From Komagataeibacter swingsii (lineage in GTDB: Bacteria; Pseudomonadota; Alphaproteobacteria; Acetobacterales; Acetobacteraceae), in NCBI RefSeq assembly GCF_003207895.1, contig NZ_NKUB01000002.1, forward strand, positions 62,001-126,000: 64,000 bases of DNA. The letters run 5' to 3'. A program made the position numbers and the translations under genes. Shown in pieces: positions 9,584 through 18,446 of the stretch (position 1 is the first letter of the stretch; the number at the start of each line of letters is the position of its first letter). The notes under the pieces are model-generated. The model was not told the origin of the DNA, ran no database searches, and worked only from the letters and a program-made list of their open reading frames with translations.

Positions 9584-9676
9584 GGTCAATCCTTCGCGAA
9601 AGCTCCTGCGGACTGCCATAAAGGGAATTCACGAAAACAGCCAGCATCCGGGCGATGCCGAGGGCACAGGCCGCCC

Positions 9677-10531
9677 TTACACCATGACATCGTATGTCAG
9701 GCATTCATTGCCGATATGGCGCAGTATTTCCGTATTGCGGAACAGGTCAAGCCGGTCGGGCCGCAATGACCGGCGCGCCAGAAAAGCCCGTGCCTCGGCC
9801 CGGGCTTCCCCTACGGGATAATCCTGCCCGGCGGGCTTGAGGTGCTCGATGGCGGTATAATCGACAATGCCGACGTTATGGTTGTGCCTGTGGGCCTGGT
9901 CACAGAATGCGATATCGGTCGCCCATGCCCAGCGCAGTTCGGGAAAGGGGAACAGGTAGGCCATGGCATCCCTGTGGAACGCCGTAACGGGGCCATCTTC
10001 CACATATCGCGTCACACGGGCAATACTGTTCCATTTCCTGTAATTGAACGTAAAGGAGGCATGGGAATGGTAACGATGCGCGGGCTGTGATATTTTCAGG
10101 TCCATGATTTCACATAACGGTATGAACTTGTCCAGAAACCGGTATGGCAGGTTCACATCATCATCCGTTACCACAACCCAGTCGTAATCAGACAGGTTGA
10201 CCCGTGCCAGGGCTGTATTGATATTACTGAACTTGCCCTTGCCCCGCATCATGCGCACCGGGGCGAAATCAACGCTATGCCGTGTGTTCATGAACCGGCT
10301 GAATATTCTTTCAAGCTTCATGTCCCGTCTTGGAACCTGTACGGACGTGACAAGTACTTTCCGGACCGGGTGACGTGTCGCGATACGCCTGACCTGCCGG
10401 GCGAATTTCGTATTGTGAATATCGAACAGCATGTCAGTCAGGATGGAAACCTTACGTTTCTGCCAGAAATTCTTATGCTGGCAGAAATCGGAATCAAAAA
10501 AATCCGCCTGGGAAGGGACTCTGTCTGGCAT
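9677..10531 (-). CDS. putative GT-A-fold glycosyltransferase
   Basis: A 284-residue cytosolic protein with the look of a GT-A glycosyltransferase. The hydrophobic strand YDWVVVT runs into a DDD triplet at residues 123-125, the usual metal/nucleotide-sugar site. A later region (VEDGPVTAFHRDAMAYLFPF) resembles acceptor-side motifs of such enzymes, and HLKPAGQDYPVGEA near the C-terminus suits a second metal-site His. ATG 10531 has AGGA 8 bases upstream. No polysaccharide genes surround it, so donor and acceptor are unknown. Fold assignment is an inference from the DxD context. Confidence 0.6.
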   Translation of the reverse strand: MPDRVPSQADFFDSDFCQHKNFWQKRKVSILTDMLFDIHNTKFARQVRRIATRHPVRKVLVTSVQVPRRDMKLERIFSRFMNTRHSVDFAPVRMMRGKGKFSNINTALARVNLSDYDWVVVTDDDVNLPYRFLDKFIPLCEIMDLKISQPAHRYHSHASFTFNYRKWNSIARVTRYVEDGPVTAFHRDAMAYLFPFPELRWAWATDIAFCDQAHRHNHNVGIVDYTAIEHLKPAGQDYPVGEARAEARAFLARRSLRPDRLDLFRNTEILRHIGNECLTYDVMV

Positions 10532-10884
10532 GTGCGTAATCCTGTCATTCCATGCGTCATGACCGTACAAACATGCACTCCCCCGTCATGCGCAGCTTAT
10601 CCTTATCCCGGCATTTACCCGGTCGGCATGACGGCGCGCATGAACCATGCGGCGCCCCGGGCATAACATTCCGCCTCCATGAAGGTTTCAAAATATTTCA
10701 ATACAGGATGGAATGGCACAATATCCATGAAAGTAAACCTGCCCGAATTACAATAAAACGGAATGACAATAAAACGCCCCGCCGCTCCGGAACTGTTCCC
10801 ATGCCCGCACGCTATGGACAGGAAAGCGGATGCCGGTGGCGATTTTGCGCCTTCCCATCCCGATATCTTCAGGGATATGACGCG
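10532..10884. other. intergenic region, divergent promoters
   Basis: This is the stretch between the minus-strand glycosyltransferase and the plus-strand secreted protein. It is moderately AT-rich around 10690-10770. Overlapping frames exist, but none has family features or a convincing ribosome site. Promoters for both neighbours are expected here; none was identified with confidence. Confidence 0.35.
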
Positions 10885-11187
10885 ATGCGATATTTTCCTG
10901 CGATACTCATGCTGTGCCTGCCGCTGGCCACCGCCCCGTGCGCCATGGCGCAGCAGCACCCACAGGACCGGAACGTAAGCCAGCCGGGGGGCAATTCCCC
11001 CTCCTCCATCGCGCGTGCCCGGCCTTATTCCCGCGCGGCGGCTCCCCTACCGGAAAAGGCCGACCCGGCCCGGCAGCAGCAGCCCGACAGGCCCCTGACA
11101 AAACAGCCCGCTGGCAACACAAGCCCGGACCAGCCCGGCATGTCCACCAGCCACCAGACCCTGCGCAGCCCATCCGCCCTGCACTGA
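10885..11187 (+). CDS. small secreted Pro/Gln-rich protein, hypothetical
   Basis: Not recognised. The 100-residue product has a clear signal peptide (hydrophobic core FPAILMLCLPLATAPC, likely cleavage after AMA). The mature part is low-complexity and rich in Pro, Gln, Ser and Ala, so probably disordered in the periplasm. ATG 10885 was chosen because it is where the signal peptide starts; the ribosome site (AGGG, about 11 bases upstream) is weak. The gene could be spurious, but the signal peptide argues for it. Confidence 0.45.
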   Translation: MRYFPAILMLCLPLATAPCAMAQQHPQDRNVSQPGGNSPSSIARARPYSRAAAPLPEKADPARQQQPDRPLTKQPAGNTSPDQPGMSTSHQTLRSPSALH

Positions 11188-11311
11188 CCCGTCCTGCTGA
11201 TCATCCCTTCTGGCCACGCGGCGACAGGGCGGGCGCGCAAGCGCACCCACCCCTCCCGTCAACCCGGAACGGCGGGCCGGGCGCATGCGGGCGCCACCGC
11301 CCGCCATCCGG

Positions 11312-11542
11312 TTACATGCAGTTCCGGCCCTGTGAAAGGCCCATGCCGTGGGATGCGAGAAACCGGAACTGCGCCTGTTCCTCCGGAAAGGCCGGAATAC
11401 CCTGCAGCGCATGCGTGGTCCGGCGATAGCGGTGCAGGTTGCTCAGCCGCCGCCATGGCCGGTCGGGATGCTGCTTGTTCCACAGGCTGATCGCCCGCAT
11501 CTCAAGTTCCTGGTTACTCACGGTCATATCTGACTTCGTCAT
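11312..11542 (-). CDS. hypothetical protein, 76 residues
   Basis: Not recognised. A small basic soluble protein rich in Arg, Gln and aromatic residues, with no cysteine pair or membrane segment. A strong ribosome site (GGGAG about 7 bases before ATG 11542) supports translation and rules out the ATG six bases further upstream, which lies on top of that site. Function unknown. Confidence 0.5.
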   Translation of the reverse strand: MTKSDMTVSNQELEMRAISLWNKQHPDRPWRRLSNLHRYRRTTHALQGIPAFPEEQAQFRFLASHGMGLSQGRNCM

Positions 11543-11767
11543 GTCCATCTCCCTGCATCTGCATGGTGGGTACTGGAACTGTCACGAGGTATGCGGGGAT
11601 GCTTGCGGCAGCCCGCCACATGCACCCAACGCCAGATATTAGCATAAGTTCAGAAATATTGTTCCTTCTCCCCACACTGTGATCCGTGGCAGGCGGCAGC
11701 CGGGAAAGAAGGATGGCCCTCCGTCATCCCGCAACGCGCATCCTGCCGGTGGGGCGGGATGCGCGCA

Positions 11768-12220
11768 TCATTTTATCCTGTCAGCGGAAATGGAGGGAAA
11801 GGCCATGGTTTTCAGCGCGGCATCCGTGGCGGGCAGTTCCACCCGGCCCGCAGGGACGCCGTTTTCACGCAGTATGAAGGCCACCAGGTCGGCATTCTGC
11901 GCCGGTGTCAGCGCACCGGGGGAAAACAGCGGCATGGCTTTGGAAATATAGTCAAACAGGTGGTCCAGCGTCGTGCCGGACCAGTTGGTGACAAACCGCC
12001 CCTTCAGCGGCGGCACGTCAAATGCCCCTGCAAGACTGGCGCCATGGCAGACGGCGCAGAACTGCTGGTATGCCGTCGCCCCTCGCTGGGCCTGTTCGGT
12101 AGTGTAATAGGATACACTCCGCGCCTGCGCCGCACTGGCCGTGGGCGCGCCCATATGCGCCAGCGCCAGCAGAAGCCCCGCCCCAAGGCCCGCGCGACCG
12201 GCATGGCCCCGCCCGCGCAT
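11768..12220 (-). CDS. periplasmic c-type cytochrome, partner of flavoprotein
   Basis: Mono-heme c-type cytochrome of 150 residues. It has an N-terminal signal peptide (about residues 1-30), one heme-binding motif CAVCH at residues 55-59, and a probable axial Met at residue 96 in AMPLFSPG. The ATG at 12220 shares one base with the TGA of the upstream flavoprotein gene, so translation is coupled. It most likely takes electrons from that flavoprotein in the periplasm and passes them to the respiratory chain. Heme binding is seen directly; the partnership is inferred from the gene overlap. Confidence 0.9.
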   Translation of the reverse strand: MRGRGHAGRAGLGAGLLLALAHMGAPTASAAQARSVSYYTTEQAQRGATAYQQFCAVCHGASLAGAFDVPPLKGRFVTNWSGTTLDHLFDYISKAMPLFSPGALTPAQNADLVAFILRENGVPAGRVELPATDAALKTMAFPSISADRIK

Positions 12221-13539
12221 CAGCCGCGCCCCGCGGGAAAGCGTGCAAACAGGTTTTCAAACACCGCAATCGCCTTTTCAGCTTCGGCGCGGTCGACATG
12301 TTCGAAGCTGTTGCCGACCCCTTCCATTTCGCCCACATCGTTCAGGTCAACGGCCTGGATCATCAGCCCGTCGCTTTTGGACAGGGCGGACGCCCCCCTG
12401 TACTCCACCCCATATGTCACATCCGGCTGCGGCGGCAGCCACGCCGTCTGCCCACGCACGGGAATAAGGGTCCTGTCCCCCCACAGGTCCCGCGCGGCAT
12501 AGCCGGGACAGTTGATGATGACGGGTTCCGCGATGGATTTCATGTCAGCGGGGGTATGGAATTCACGGATCACGATCTTGCCGCCCGCCTGATGGAATTC
12601 CGACAGCAGCAGGTGCCCGTACGCCCCGAAATTGAACATCATCATCGGCGCGCGCTGCGCGTAGGCCACGGGAAAGGGATTATCCTGGCTGGCCAGCAGT
12701 TCGGGTGCTGGAATGATATCCCTGATCCGGTCGCCATAGGTCGCGAATTCGCTGGTCGCGCGCGGCATCCCGGTCGATGCGTAATCCCCCGGCCCGGTCC
12801 GGCCCGCGGGTTCGGGGACCTGGTCAAATGGCGTATCCGACAGCGTGTAGTCGTCACGGAAATCAATCGGGTTGCCCGGCAGCCCAAGGTAGTCGCGATA
12901 GGTTTTCCATGAATAGCGGGCCATCTGTTCCCACACCTCGGCAAACTGCGGCCCGGCGGGGGCGGTCAGCGCGATGCGTGAATCCGGCGTCCAGCTGCCA
13001 TTGGCCCGGACCGACCGGGTATGGGGCAGCATGTCGCGGGTATAGATGGTGACATCAAAGCCCGCGCGCTGCGCGCTCAGGGCCGATGTCAGGCCGATCA
13101 CGCCACAGCCCACCACCGCAATCCGCCGGGGCGACAGCGACGCCGCCTTGCCCACCGCGATATCGGCCGATCCCCATGACAGGGACCACCCGCTACCGCC
13201 ATGGCCATAGTTATGGATGACCACCTTGTCGCCCACGCGCTCGACATCCAGCCGGGGACCGGCGGGGCGGAACGGGCGCAGGCAGACCTTGATATCGGTA
13301 ATCTGGTCGGCATGGGCGCGCATGGGTACCAGACGGGGCACGGTGCCGCTGGCGGCGGTGCGCTGCAGGGCGGCGGCGGCGGCCGGCACGGAATGCCACA
13401 TGCCGCGCGCGCCAAGGGTGCCAAAAGCCAGGGAACCGGCAAACAGGTCCCTGCGTTTCAGGCCGGGACGCCTGATTTTCTGGTTGTCGTCAAAACCGGT
13501 CAAGTTCCAGCCTTTTGTATCTGTCCGCGCCCATGCCAT
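12220..13539 (-). CDS. Tat-exported FAD oxidoreductase of the D-amino-acid oxidase family, apparently circularly permuted
   Basis: Predicted periplasmic FAD enzyme of 439 residues. A twin-arginine signal (KRRDLF, Arg29-Arg30, then a hydrophobic stretch) precedes the enzyme. The D-amino-acid oxidase signature NYGHGGSGWS (residues 110-119) and the substrate-Arg-like LRPFRP (87-92), normally near the C-terminus, come before the FAD-binding GCGVIGL (144-150), which is normally at the N-terminus. The protein ends with the PVRGQ region, normally in the middle. This order suggests circular permutation. It probably oxidises an amino acid or amine and hands electrons to the cytochrome encoded next. 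The start (ATG 13539) has no clear ribosome site; a TTG at 13590 is an alternative. Confidence 0.8.
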   Translation of the reverse strand: MAWARTDTKGWNLTGFDDNQKIRRPGLKRRDLFAGSLAFGTLGARGMWHSVPAAAAALQRTAASGTVPRLVPMRAHADQITDIKVCLRPFRPAGPRLDVERVGDKVVIHNYGHGGSGWSLSWGSADIAVGKAASLSPRRIAVVGCGVIGLTSALSAQRAGFDVTIYTRDMLPHTRSVRANGSWTPDSRIALTAPAGPQFAEVWEQMARYSWKTYRDYLGLPGNPIDFRDDYTLSDTPFDQVPEPAGRTGPGDYASTGMPRATSEFATYGDRIRDIIPAPELLASQDNPFPVAYAQRAPMMMFNFGAYGHLLLSEFHQAGGKIVIREFHTPADMKSIAEPVIINCPGYAARDLWGDRTLIPVRGQTAWLPPQPDVTYGVEYRGASALSKSDGLMIQAVDLNDVGEMEGVGNSFEHVDRAEAEKAIAVFENLFARFPAGRG

Positions 13540-13620
13540 CACACAGGCATATGAAACGAAGCAGGATACAAAATTCCTGACTGGACGCAAGATCCACCCG
13601 GAACGGAACAGGCCCCCGCC

Positions 13621-16365
13621 CTATTCCCCCACCGCATGGTGAACAAGGCAGGCCAGCGGCACCTGCCCGCGCGTGAACGGATGCGTCACCTGCCATGGCA
13701 TGTCCCCCAGCAGGCTGTGCCATGGCCCGCGCAGGCGCGGCAGTTCAAGCCCGAGGTCGATATCGCGCCCGGCCGCCAGGTTCGCCGCCCCCACCCCCAA
13801 TGCGTGCGGCAGGCGGGGGGCGACGACCAGCAGGCTGGTCCCCCCATGCCGCCGCAGGAAGGCAATGCCGTGGGCGCGGTCCCGCCCCGTGGTTTCCACC
13901 GGCTCATAGGTGCCGAAAGTGAACAGGTCGGGATAATTCTGGCGGAACGCCAGGATGCGGCGGATCATGTCCTGCTTGACCCGCCCCGTGCGCCAGTCGG
14001 CTGCGGCCGCGGCAAAGCTGGTGTCGTGTTCCAGCAGCCCGGCACGGTAATCGAAATTGACCGGCGCGCGGTTATCGGGATCGACAAGGCTGAAATCCCA
14101 CAACTCACACCCCTGGTACAGGTCCGGCACCCCCGGCGCGGTCAGGCGCAGCAACGTCTGCGCAAGGCCGTTCACCGCGCCCGCCGGGGCAATGTGGTCC
14201 ACAAACCCCGCCATCTGCCGCAGGAAGGCTGCGGAGACCACAGGATCAAGCAGGCGGTCCACAAAACCGGCGCAGGCGTCCTCATACGCCGTATCGGGAC
14301 GGGTCCAGCCGGTGTGGCGCTTGGCTTCCCGCAGGGCCTTGACCTGCCATTGCCGGATGCGCCTGCGGAAATGCAGCCGTTCGGCATCATTCGCAAACGG
14401 TTCCAGCGGCCATGCCCCCACCAGTGTCTGGTACAGCATGACCTCGTCAACGCGGTCAGGCCCTCCCCGGCCTGCCGCGTGGTTATGGGCGAACCAGTCC
14501 TGTACCTGCCGTTCCCATTCCACGGGCATGGCGCTCAGCACCGCAAGGCGGGCGCGGGCATCCTCGCCGCGCTTGTGGTCATGGGTCGCGGTCGCCAGCA
14601 ATGCATGGGGAAACCGTTCCCGACGCGACAGGCAGCAGGCATGGAAGGCCGCAACCGGCAGGCCCAATAGGGCAGGGTCCGATCCCACCTCGTTGCGCGA
14701 CAGCAGGCGGCCGTAACGGTAGAATGCCGTATCCTCCAGCGACTTGGCGGCCAGTGGCGCGGTCAGGTGCTCAAACGCCTGTTGCGCCCGGCGCACGACA
14801 GGGGGCGGCGCCTGTTCGGGACAGGCCGACAGCAGGGCCGTGATGTCCTCCATCACCATCGCCTGCGCCCCGGTTGTAACCTGACATGCCGCCCTCCCTG
14901 CCGCATCCAGCACCAGGTGGTCAGCCGCATGGTCCTGCACGGCCTCATCACCAAAATAGGTGCGGTAGGGACGAAATTGCAGCAAAAGGCATTCCAGAAC
15001 GGGCCGCAGGTCCTGTGCCGCCCATGACCCGTCCCCGTCTGGCAGGCAGTGGCGCAACAGGGTGGCCAGATGGCTGGATTCCGCGCAAAAGACATGTTCA
15101 AGCAGATAGGCGCGCGCCGCCCGCACGATCGGGCCAAGGGGGCTGGCGTCGGGACCGCACCCGGCCCATAGCCGGTCCAGCACCCCGGCCCCATGGGCGT
15201 CATGCAGCACGGCTGATACCTGGTCCATGAAGTCATAGCCGGTGGTGCCATCAACCGGCCATGCGGCGGGAAGGCATTCCCCCGCGACCAGGATCTTTTC
15301 AACATAGACCGCCCCGCCGGGCAATGCGTCCTCCGGCCGGTCGGGCGTCAGGCGATCCAGCCGGGCGCGCAGGCGCTGGCAATAGATCGCGGGGACGGAC
15401 AGGCCATCAATGTGGTCCACGCGCAGGCCATCCACCAGCCCGCGCCGGTACAGGGAAAGAACATAGCCATGCACGGCGTCGAATACCTCCTCACGTTCGA
15501 CACACAGGCTGACAAGGCCGGTAATATCAAAAAACCGTCGCCAGTTCAGGCGCGACGCCCCATCGCGCCACCCGGCCAGCCGCCATGCCTGTCCCGCTAG
15601 CACGTCCGCCAGGCGCGCGCGGCCCGACAGGCTGGCGCCGTCATGCAGCATGGCGATACGGGCCATGCCCACCCTGCCCGCGTCGGTTGCCCCCCATTGC
15701 CGCAGCCTGTGCAGCGCCGCCTCGGACTCCCGCCCCGGGCCTGCGCGCATGGCCACGGTGGTAAAGGCGGCCAGCAGGTCCCCCGGCGCATCGACATCCG
15801 CCAGAAGGGATGCATACCCGGTGGGGCGCAACGGAAAGCGGTGGTCATGGTGACGGATGAAAAACAGCCCGCTGTCACCATCATGGCGCAACGCCAGCAT
15901 GCCTGCCGCCAGCGCGTCATCAAACGGCCGGTCAAGGAAGGGCAGCATGACACGCCCGCGTATGTCAGGGTCCGGCGCGTCCCAGTCGATGTCGAACCAG
16001 TTGGCATGCGGCGATGCCCGCCCCCATGTCAGCACATCCATCCACCATGGGTTGTGTGCGTCCGCCGCCATGTGGTTGGGCACGATATCGACAATCAGCC
16101 CCATGCCATGGGCATGCAGCCGCGCGGCCAGCCGCGCCAGCGCCGTCTCGTCCCCCAGTACGGGATCAATCCGGTCATGGCTGACCGTGTCATAGCCATG
16201 CGTGGAGCCGGGACATGCGGCCAGCAGCGGCGAGGCATAAAGATGGCTCACGCCCAGCCGCGCAAGCTGCGGCACCAGCGCCGTCGCCCCATCCAGCGTC
16301 ATGCCGCCCCGGAACTGCAGGCGGTACGTCGCCCGCACCGACGGCGCGCCGTGGCTGCTGTTCAT
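13621..16365 (-). CDS. treY: maltooligosyl trehalose synthase TreY
   Basis: Cytosolic GH13 enzyme that rearranges the reducing-end glucose of maltooligosaccharides into a terminal trehalose unit. At 914 residues it is within the family's usual size. GH13 regions are visible: LIVDIVPNHMA, GLRVDHIDGL (nucleophile Asp) and YVEKILVAGECLP (acid/base Glu region), plus the N-terminal TYRLQF typical of TreY. Its ATG at 16365 overlaps the malQ stop by four bases. It is the last gene of the glycogen/trehalose locus and supplies the substrate of TreZ. Confidence 0.97.
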   Translation of the reverse strand: MNSSHGAPSVRATYRLQFRGGMTLDGATALVPQLARLGVSHLYASPLLAACPGSTHGYDTVSHDRIDPVLGDETALARLAARLHAHGMGLIVDIVPNHMAADAHNPWWMDVLTWGRASPHANWFDIDWDAPDPDIRGRVMLPFLDRPFDDALAAGMLALRHDGDSGLFFIRHHDHRFPLRPTGYASLLADVDAPGDLLAAFTTVAMRAGPGRESEAALHRLRQWGATDAGRVGMARIAMLHDGASLSGRARLADVLAGQAWRLAGWRDGASRLNWRRFFDITGLVSLCVEREEVFDAVHGYVLSLYRRGLVDGLRVDHIDGLSVPAIYCQRLRARLDRLTPDRPEDALPGGAVYVEKILVAGECLPAAWPVDGTTGYDFMDQVSAVLHDAHGAGVLDRLWAGCGPDASPLGPIVRAARAYLLEHVFCAESSHLATLLRHCLPDGDGSWAAQDLRPVLECLLLQFRPYRTYFGDEAVQDHAADHLVLDAAGRAACQVTTGAQAMVMEDITALLSACPEQAPPPVVRRAQQAFEHLTAPLAAKSLEDTAFYRYGRLLSRNEVGSDPALLGLPVAAFHACCLSRRERFPHALLATATHDHKRGEDARARLAVLSAMPVEWERQVQDWFAHNHAAGRGGPDRVDEVMLYQTLVGAWPLEPFANDAERLHFRRRIRQWQVKALREAKRHTGWTRPDTAYEDACAGFVDRLLDPVVSAAFLRQMAGFVDHIAPAGAVNGLAQTLLRLTAPGVPDLYQGCELWDFSLVDPDNRAPVNFDYRAGLLEHDTSFAAAAADWRTGRVKQDMIRRILAFRQNYPDLFTFGTYEPVETTGRDRAHGIAFLRRHGGTSLLVVAPRLPHALGVGAANLAAGRDIDLGLELPRLRGPWHSLLGDMPWQVTHPFTRGQVPLACLVHHAVGE

Positions 16366-18446
16366 GACGACCGTCCCGCCCGCAGCCGCCCGAAACGGCG
16401 GCGCGCATCCACGCCCGACAGCAGGGTCGCGGTCATGCCCGGATAGCGCCGGCGCCAGTTGGGGTGCCCGGTGGTGGTGCCGGGCAGGTTGGGCTGCTCA
16501 TTCAGGCCCAGCAGGTCCTCCATCGCGATGATCGCCAGCGGGCATGCCGCGCGGGCGACGAACCCTATGGCTTCGTCCACCACCTTTACGGCGCCGGCGG
16601 CGGTGGCGGGGGGTTTTTCCACGGGCGGCGTCCTGCGCGCGGCCGGGCCTGGTGGCGGCGCGCCACGGTGCGCCATCATCGCCGCCCATAGCGCGGCGCG
16701 GTCGTTCTCGCGCTCGTCATTCAGGGTGACGCCATCCACGCCCGGGGCCACCTGGCCCAGTTTCACGCGCCAGTCGATGTCGGTCCCCTGCCACCAGCCC
16801 GCAACGGTGGGCAGGTCGTGCGTGGTGGTCATGGCGGCCGCGCTGGCCGACCACGCGCCCGGCGGCCGGAACGCCCCCTGTGGCGTGCGTTCGAAAAACA
16901 GCACGTTCATGCCCATGATCCCGTGTTTCTGCGCCATCGTGCGAAAGGCGGTGGTGACCGTGCCCAGGTCCTCGCCAATCACGATGGCATTGGCGCGCGT
17001 CGCCTCCAGCGCCACAAGCCGCATGAGGTCACGCACGGGAAAGGACAGGTACGCCCCCTCGGCCGATGTGCCCCCCTGCGGTATGACCCACAGCCGCTCC
17101 AGCCCCATGACGTGGTCGATGCGCAAGCCCCCCCCGTGGGCCAGCCCCGCGCGCACCGTTTCGATAAAGGCGCGGTAGCCCCCCGCCAGCAGCCCGGCGG
17201 GGGAAAAGGTGGTCAGCCCCCAGTCCTGCCCCACCGGGCTGAGCGCATCGGGCGGCGCGCCGATGGACGCGCCCACCAGGAACTCCTGCTGCCGCGCCCA
17301 GCATTCGCTGCCGGTCGGGTCAACGCCCACCGCCATGTCGGCCACCAGGCCAATGCGCATGCCTGCCGCGCGCGCGGCCCCGCATGCCTGTTCCAGGCTT
17401 CTGGCGGCCAGCCATTGCATGAACACATGGAAGCCGACGTCATGGGCGAATTCATAGGCGAAACGCGCGACCTCCGGGCTGTCGGGGTGACGCATCGCAA
17501 TCGGCCACTGCCGCCAGTCCCCACCGCGCCCGCCACGGGTGGTGAAATAGGCATGCAGGGTTTCAAAAACGGCGTGCTGCTGCAATGCCGGGCCACGCGC
17601 CTGGTGGAATTGCGCAAGGTCGGCAGGCGGATTTGGCGCGATCCGTTCGTCATAAAGCCGTCGCAGCAGCTCATAGCGCCGGGTGGCGGCCTGCGGCCAG
17701 TCGACCAGGGGCGCATCCTCCAGCGTCCTGACGGCATCGACATAGGCCCTGCCATTCCGCAATCCCGCCGCCTGCACCGTCGCGGTATCGAATACCGCCA
17801 GCGGGTCCGCCAGCAGGACATTGAGGAACAGGCGCGTGGATGGCGAATACGGGCTGTACTGCCCCACGCGCGCGGCAAACATGGCATGGACCGGGCTTAT
17901 GGCCAGCGCGTCCGCCCCCCGTGCCGCCGCAAGGCGTGCAAGCGTCGCCACCGCGCCAAGGTGTCCCATGCCGCCATCGCCGGGCGTGCGCAGGCCGTAG
18001 ACCTGCGCGCCCAGCCCCCATGGCCGGTCTGGCCCCGCCCCCTCCATCCGCGTGCCAATGGTGGGGCAGGACGGCGGGGCCACCGCAAGGGTCGTGGCAT
18101 ACGGGCCGATGGACAGGCGATGGTACCCGCACTGCCGCAGCGGTGGCAGCGCGGGCCGCCCGCGTATGCGGCGCAATGGCCCCTCCACCACCGCGCCGGT
18201 TTCCATCTCGAGACGGAAACCGGCCGCCTGCGTATTTTCGGGCAGGGCCAGCGGGGTGACCTGCCCCACCACCGTCACCACCATGGGCGGCAGGCCCGCG
18301 CCGGCGGGCGCGCCATGCCCCTCCAGCACGGCCAGCAGGCGGCGCACGCTTTCGTTGGAAACGCGGTGGATCTGCCCCGCCGCGTCGCGCCAGCGCATGC
18401 TCAGCCCGGCATGGCGGGCGCGATCGACAAGGTCGCGGTTATTCAT
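16362..18446 (-). CDS. malQ: 4-alpha-glucanotransferase MalQ (amylomaltase)
   Basis: Cytosolic GH77 enzyme that moves glucan segments between maltooligosaccharides, 694 residues. Catalytic regions are present: GLRIDHVMGLERLWVIP (Asp nucleophile), AIVIGEDLGTV (Glu acid/base) and TTHDLPTVAGWW (transition-state Asp). ATG 18446 is used because it overlaps the treZ stop by eight bases and matches the family start (MNNRDLVDRARHAG). In this operon it probably lengthens short leftovers so they can be used by GlgP or TreY. Confidence 0.95.
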   Translation of the reverse strand: MNNRDLVDRARHAGLSMRWRDAAGQIHRVSNESVRRLLAVLEGHGAPAGAGLPPMVVTVVGQVTPLALPENTQAAGFRLEMETGAVVEGPLRRIRGRPALPPLRQCGYHRLSIGPYATTLAVAPPSCPTIGTRMEGAGPDRPWGLGAQVYGLRTPGDGGMGHLGAVATLARLAAARGADALAISPVHAMFAARVGQYSPYSPSTRLFLNVLLADPLAVFDTATVQAAGLRNGRAYVDAVRTLEDAPLVDWPQAATRRYELLRRLYDERIAPNPPADLAQFHQARGPALQQHAVFETLHAYFTTRGGRGGDWRQWPIAMRHPDSPEVARFAYEFAHDVGFHVFMQWLAARSLEQACGAARAAGMRIGLVADMAVGVDPTGSECWARQQEFLVGASIGAPPDALSPVGQDWGLTTFSPAGLLAGGYRAFIETVRAGLAHGGGLRIDHVMGLERLWVIPQGGTSAEGAYLSFPVRDLMRLVALEATRANAIVIGEDLGTVTTAFRTMAQKHGIMGMNVLFFERTPQGAFRPPGAWSASAAAMTTTHDLPTVAGWWQGTDIDWRVKLGQVAPGVDGVTLNDERENDRAALWAAMMAHRGAPPPGPAARRTPPVEKPPATAAGAVKVVDEAIGFVARAACPLAIIAMEDLLGLNEQPNLPGTTTGHPNWRRRYPGMTATLLSGVDARRRFGRLRAGRSS

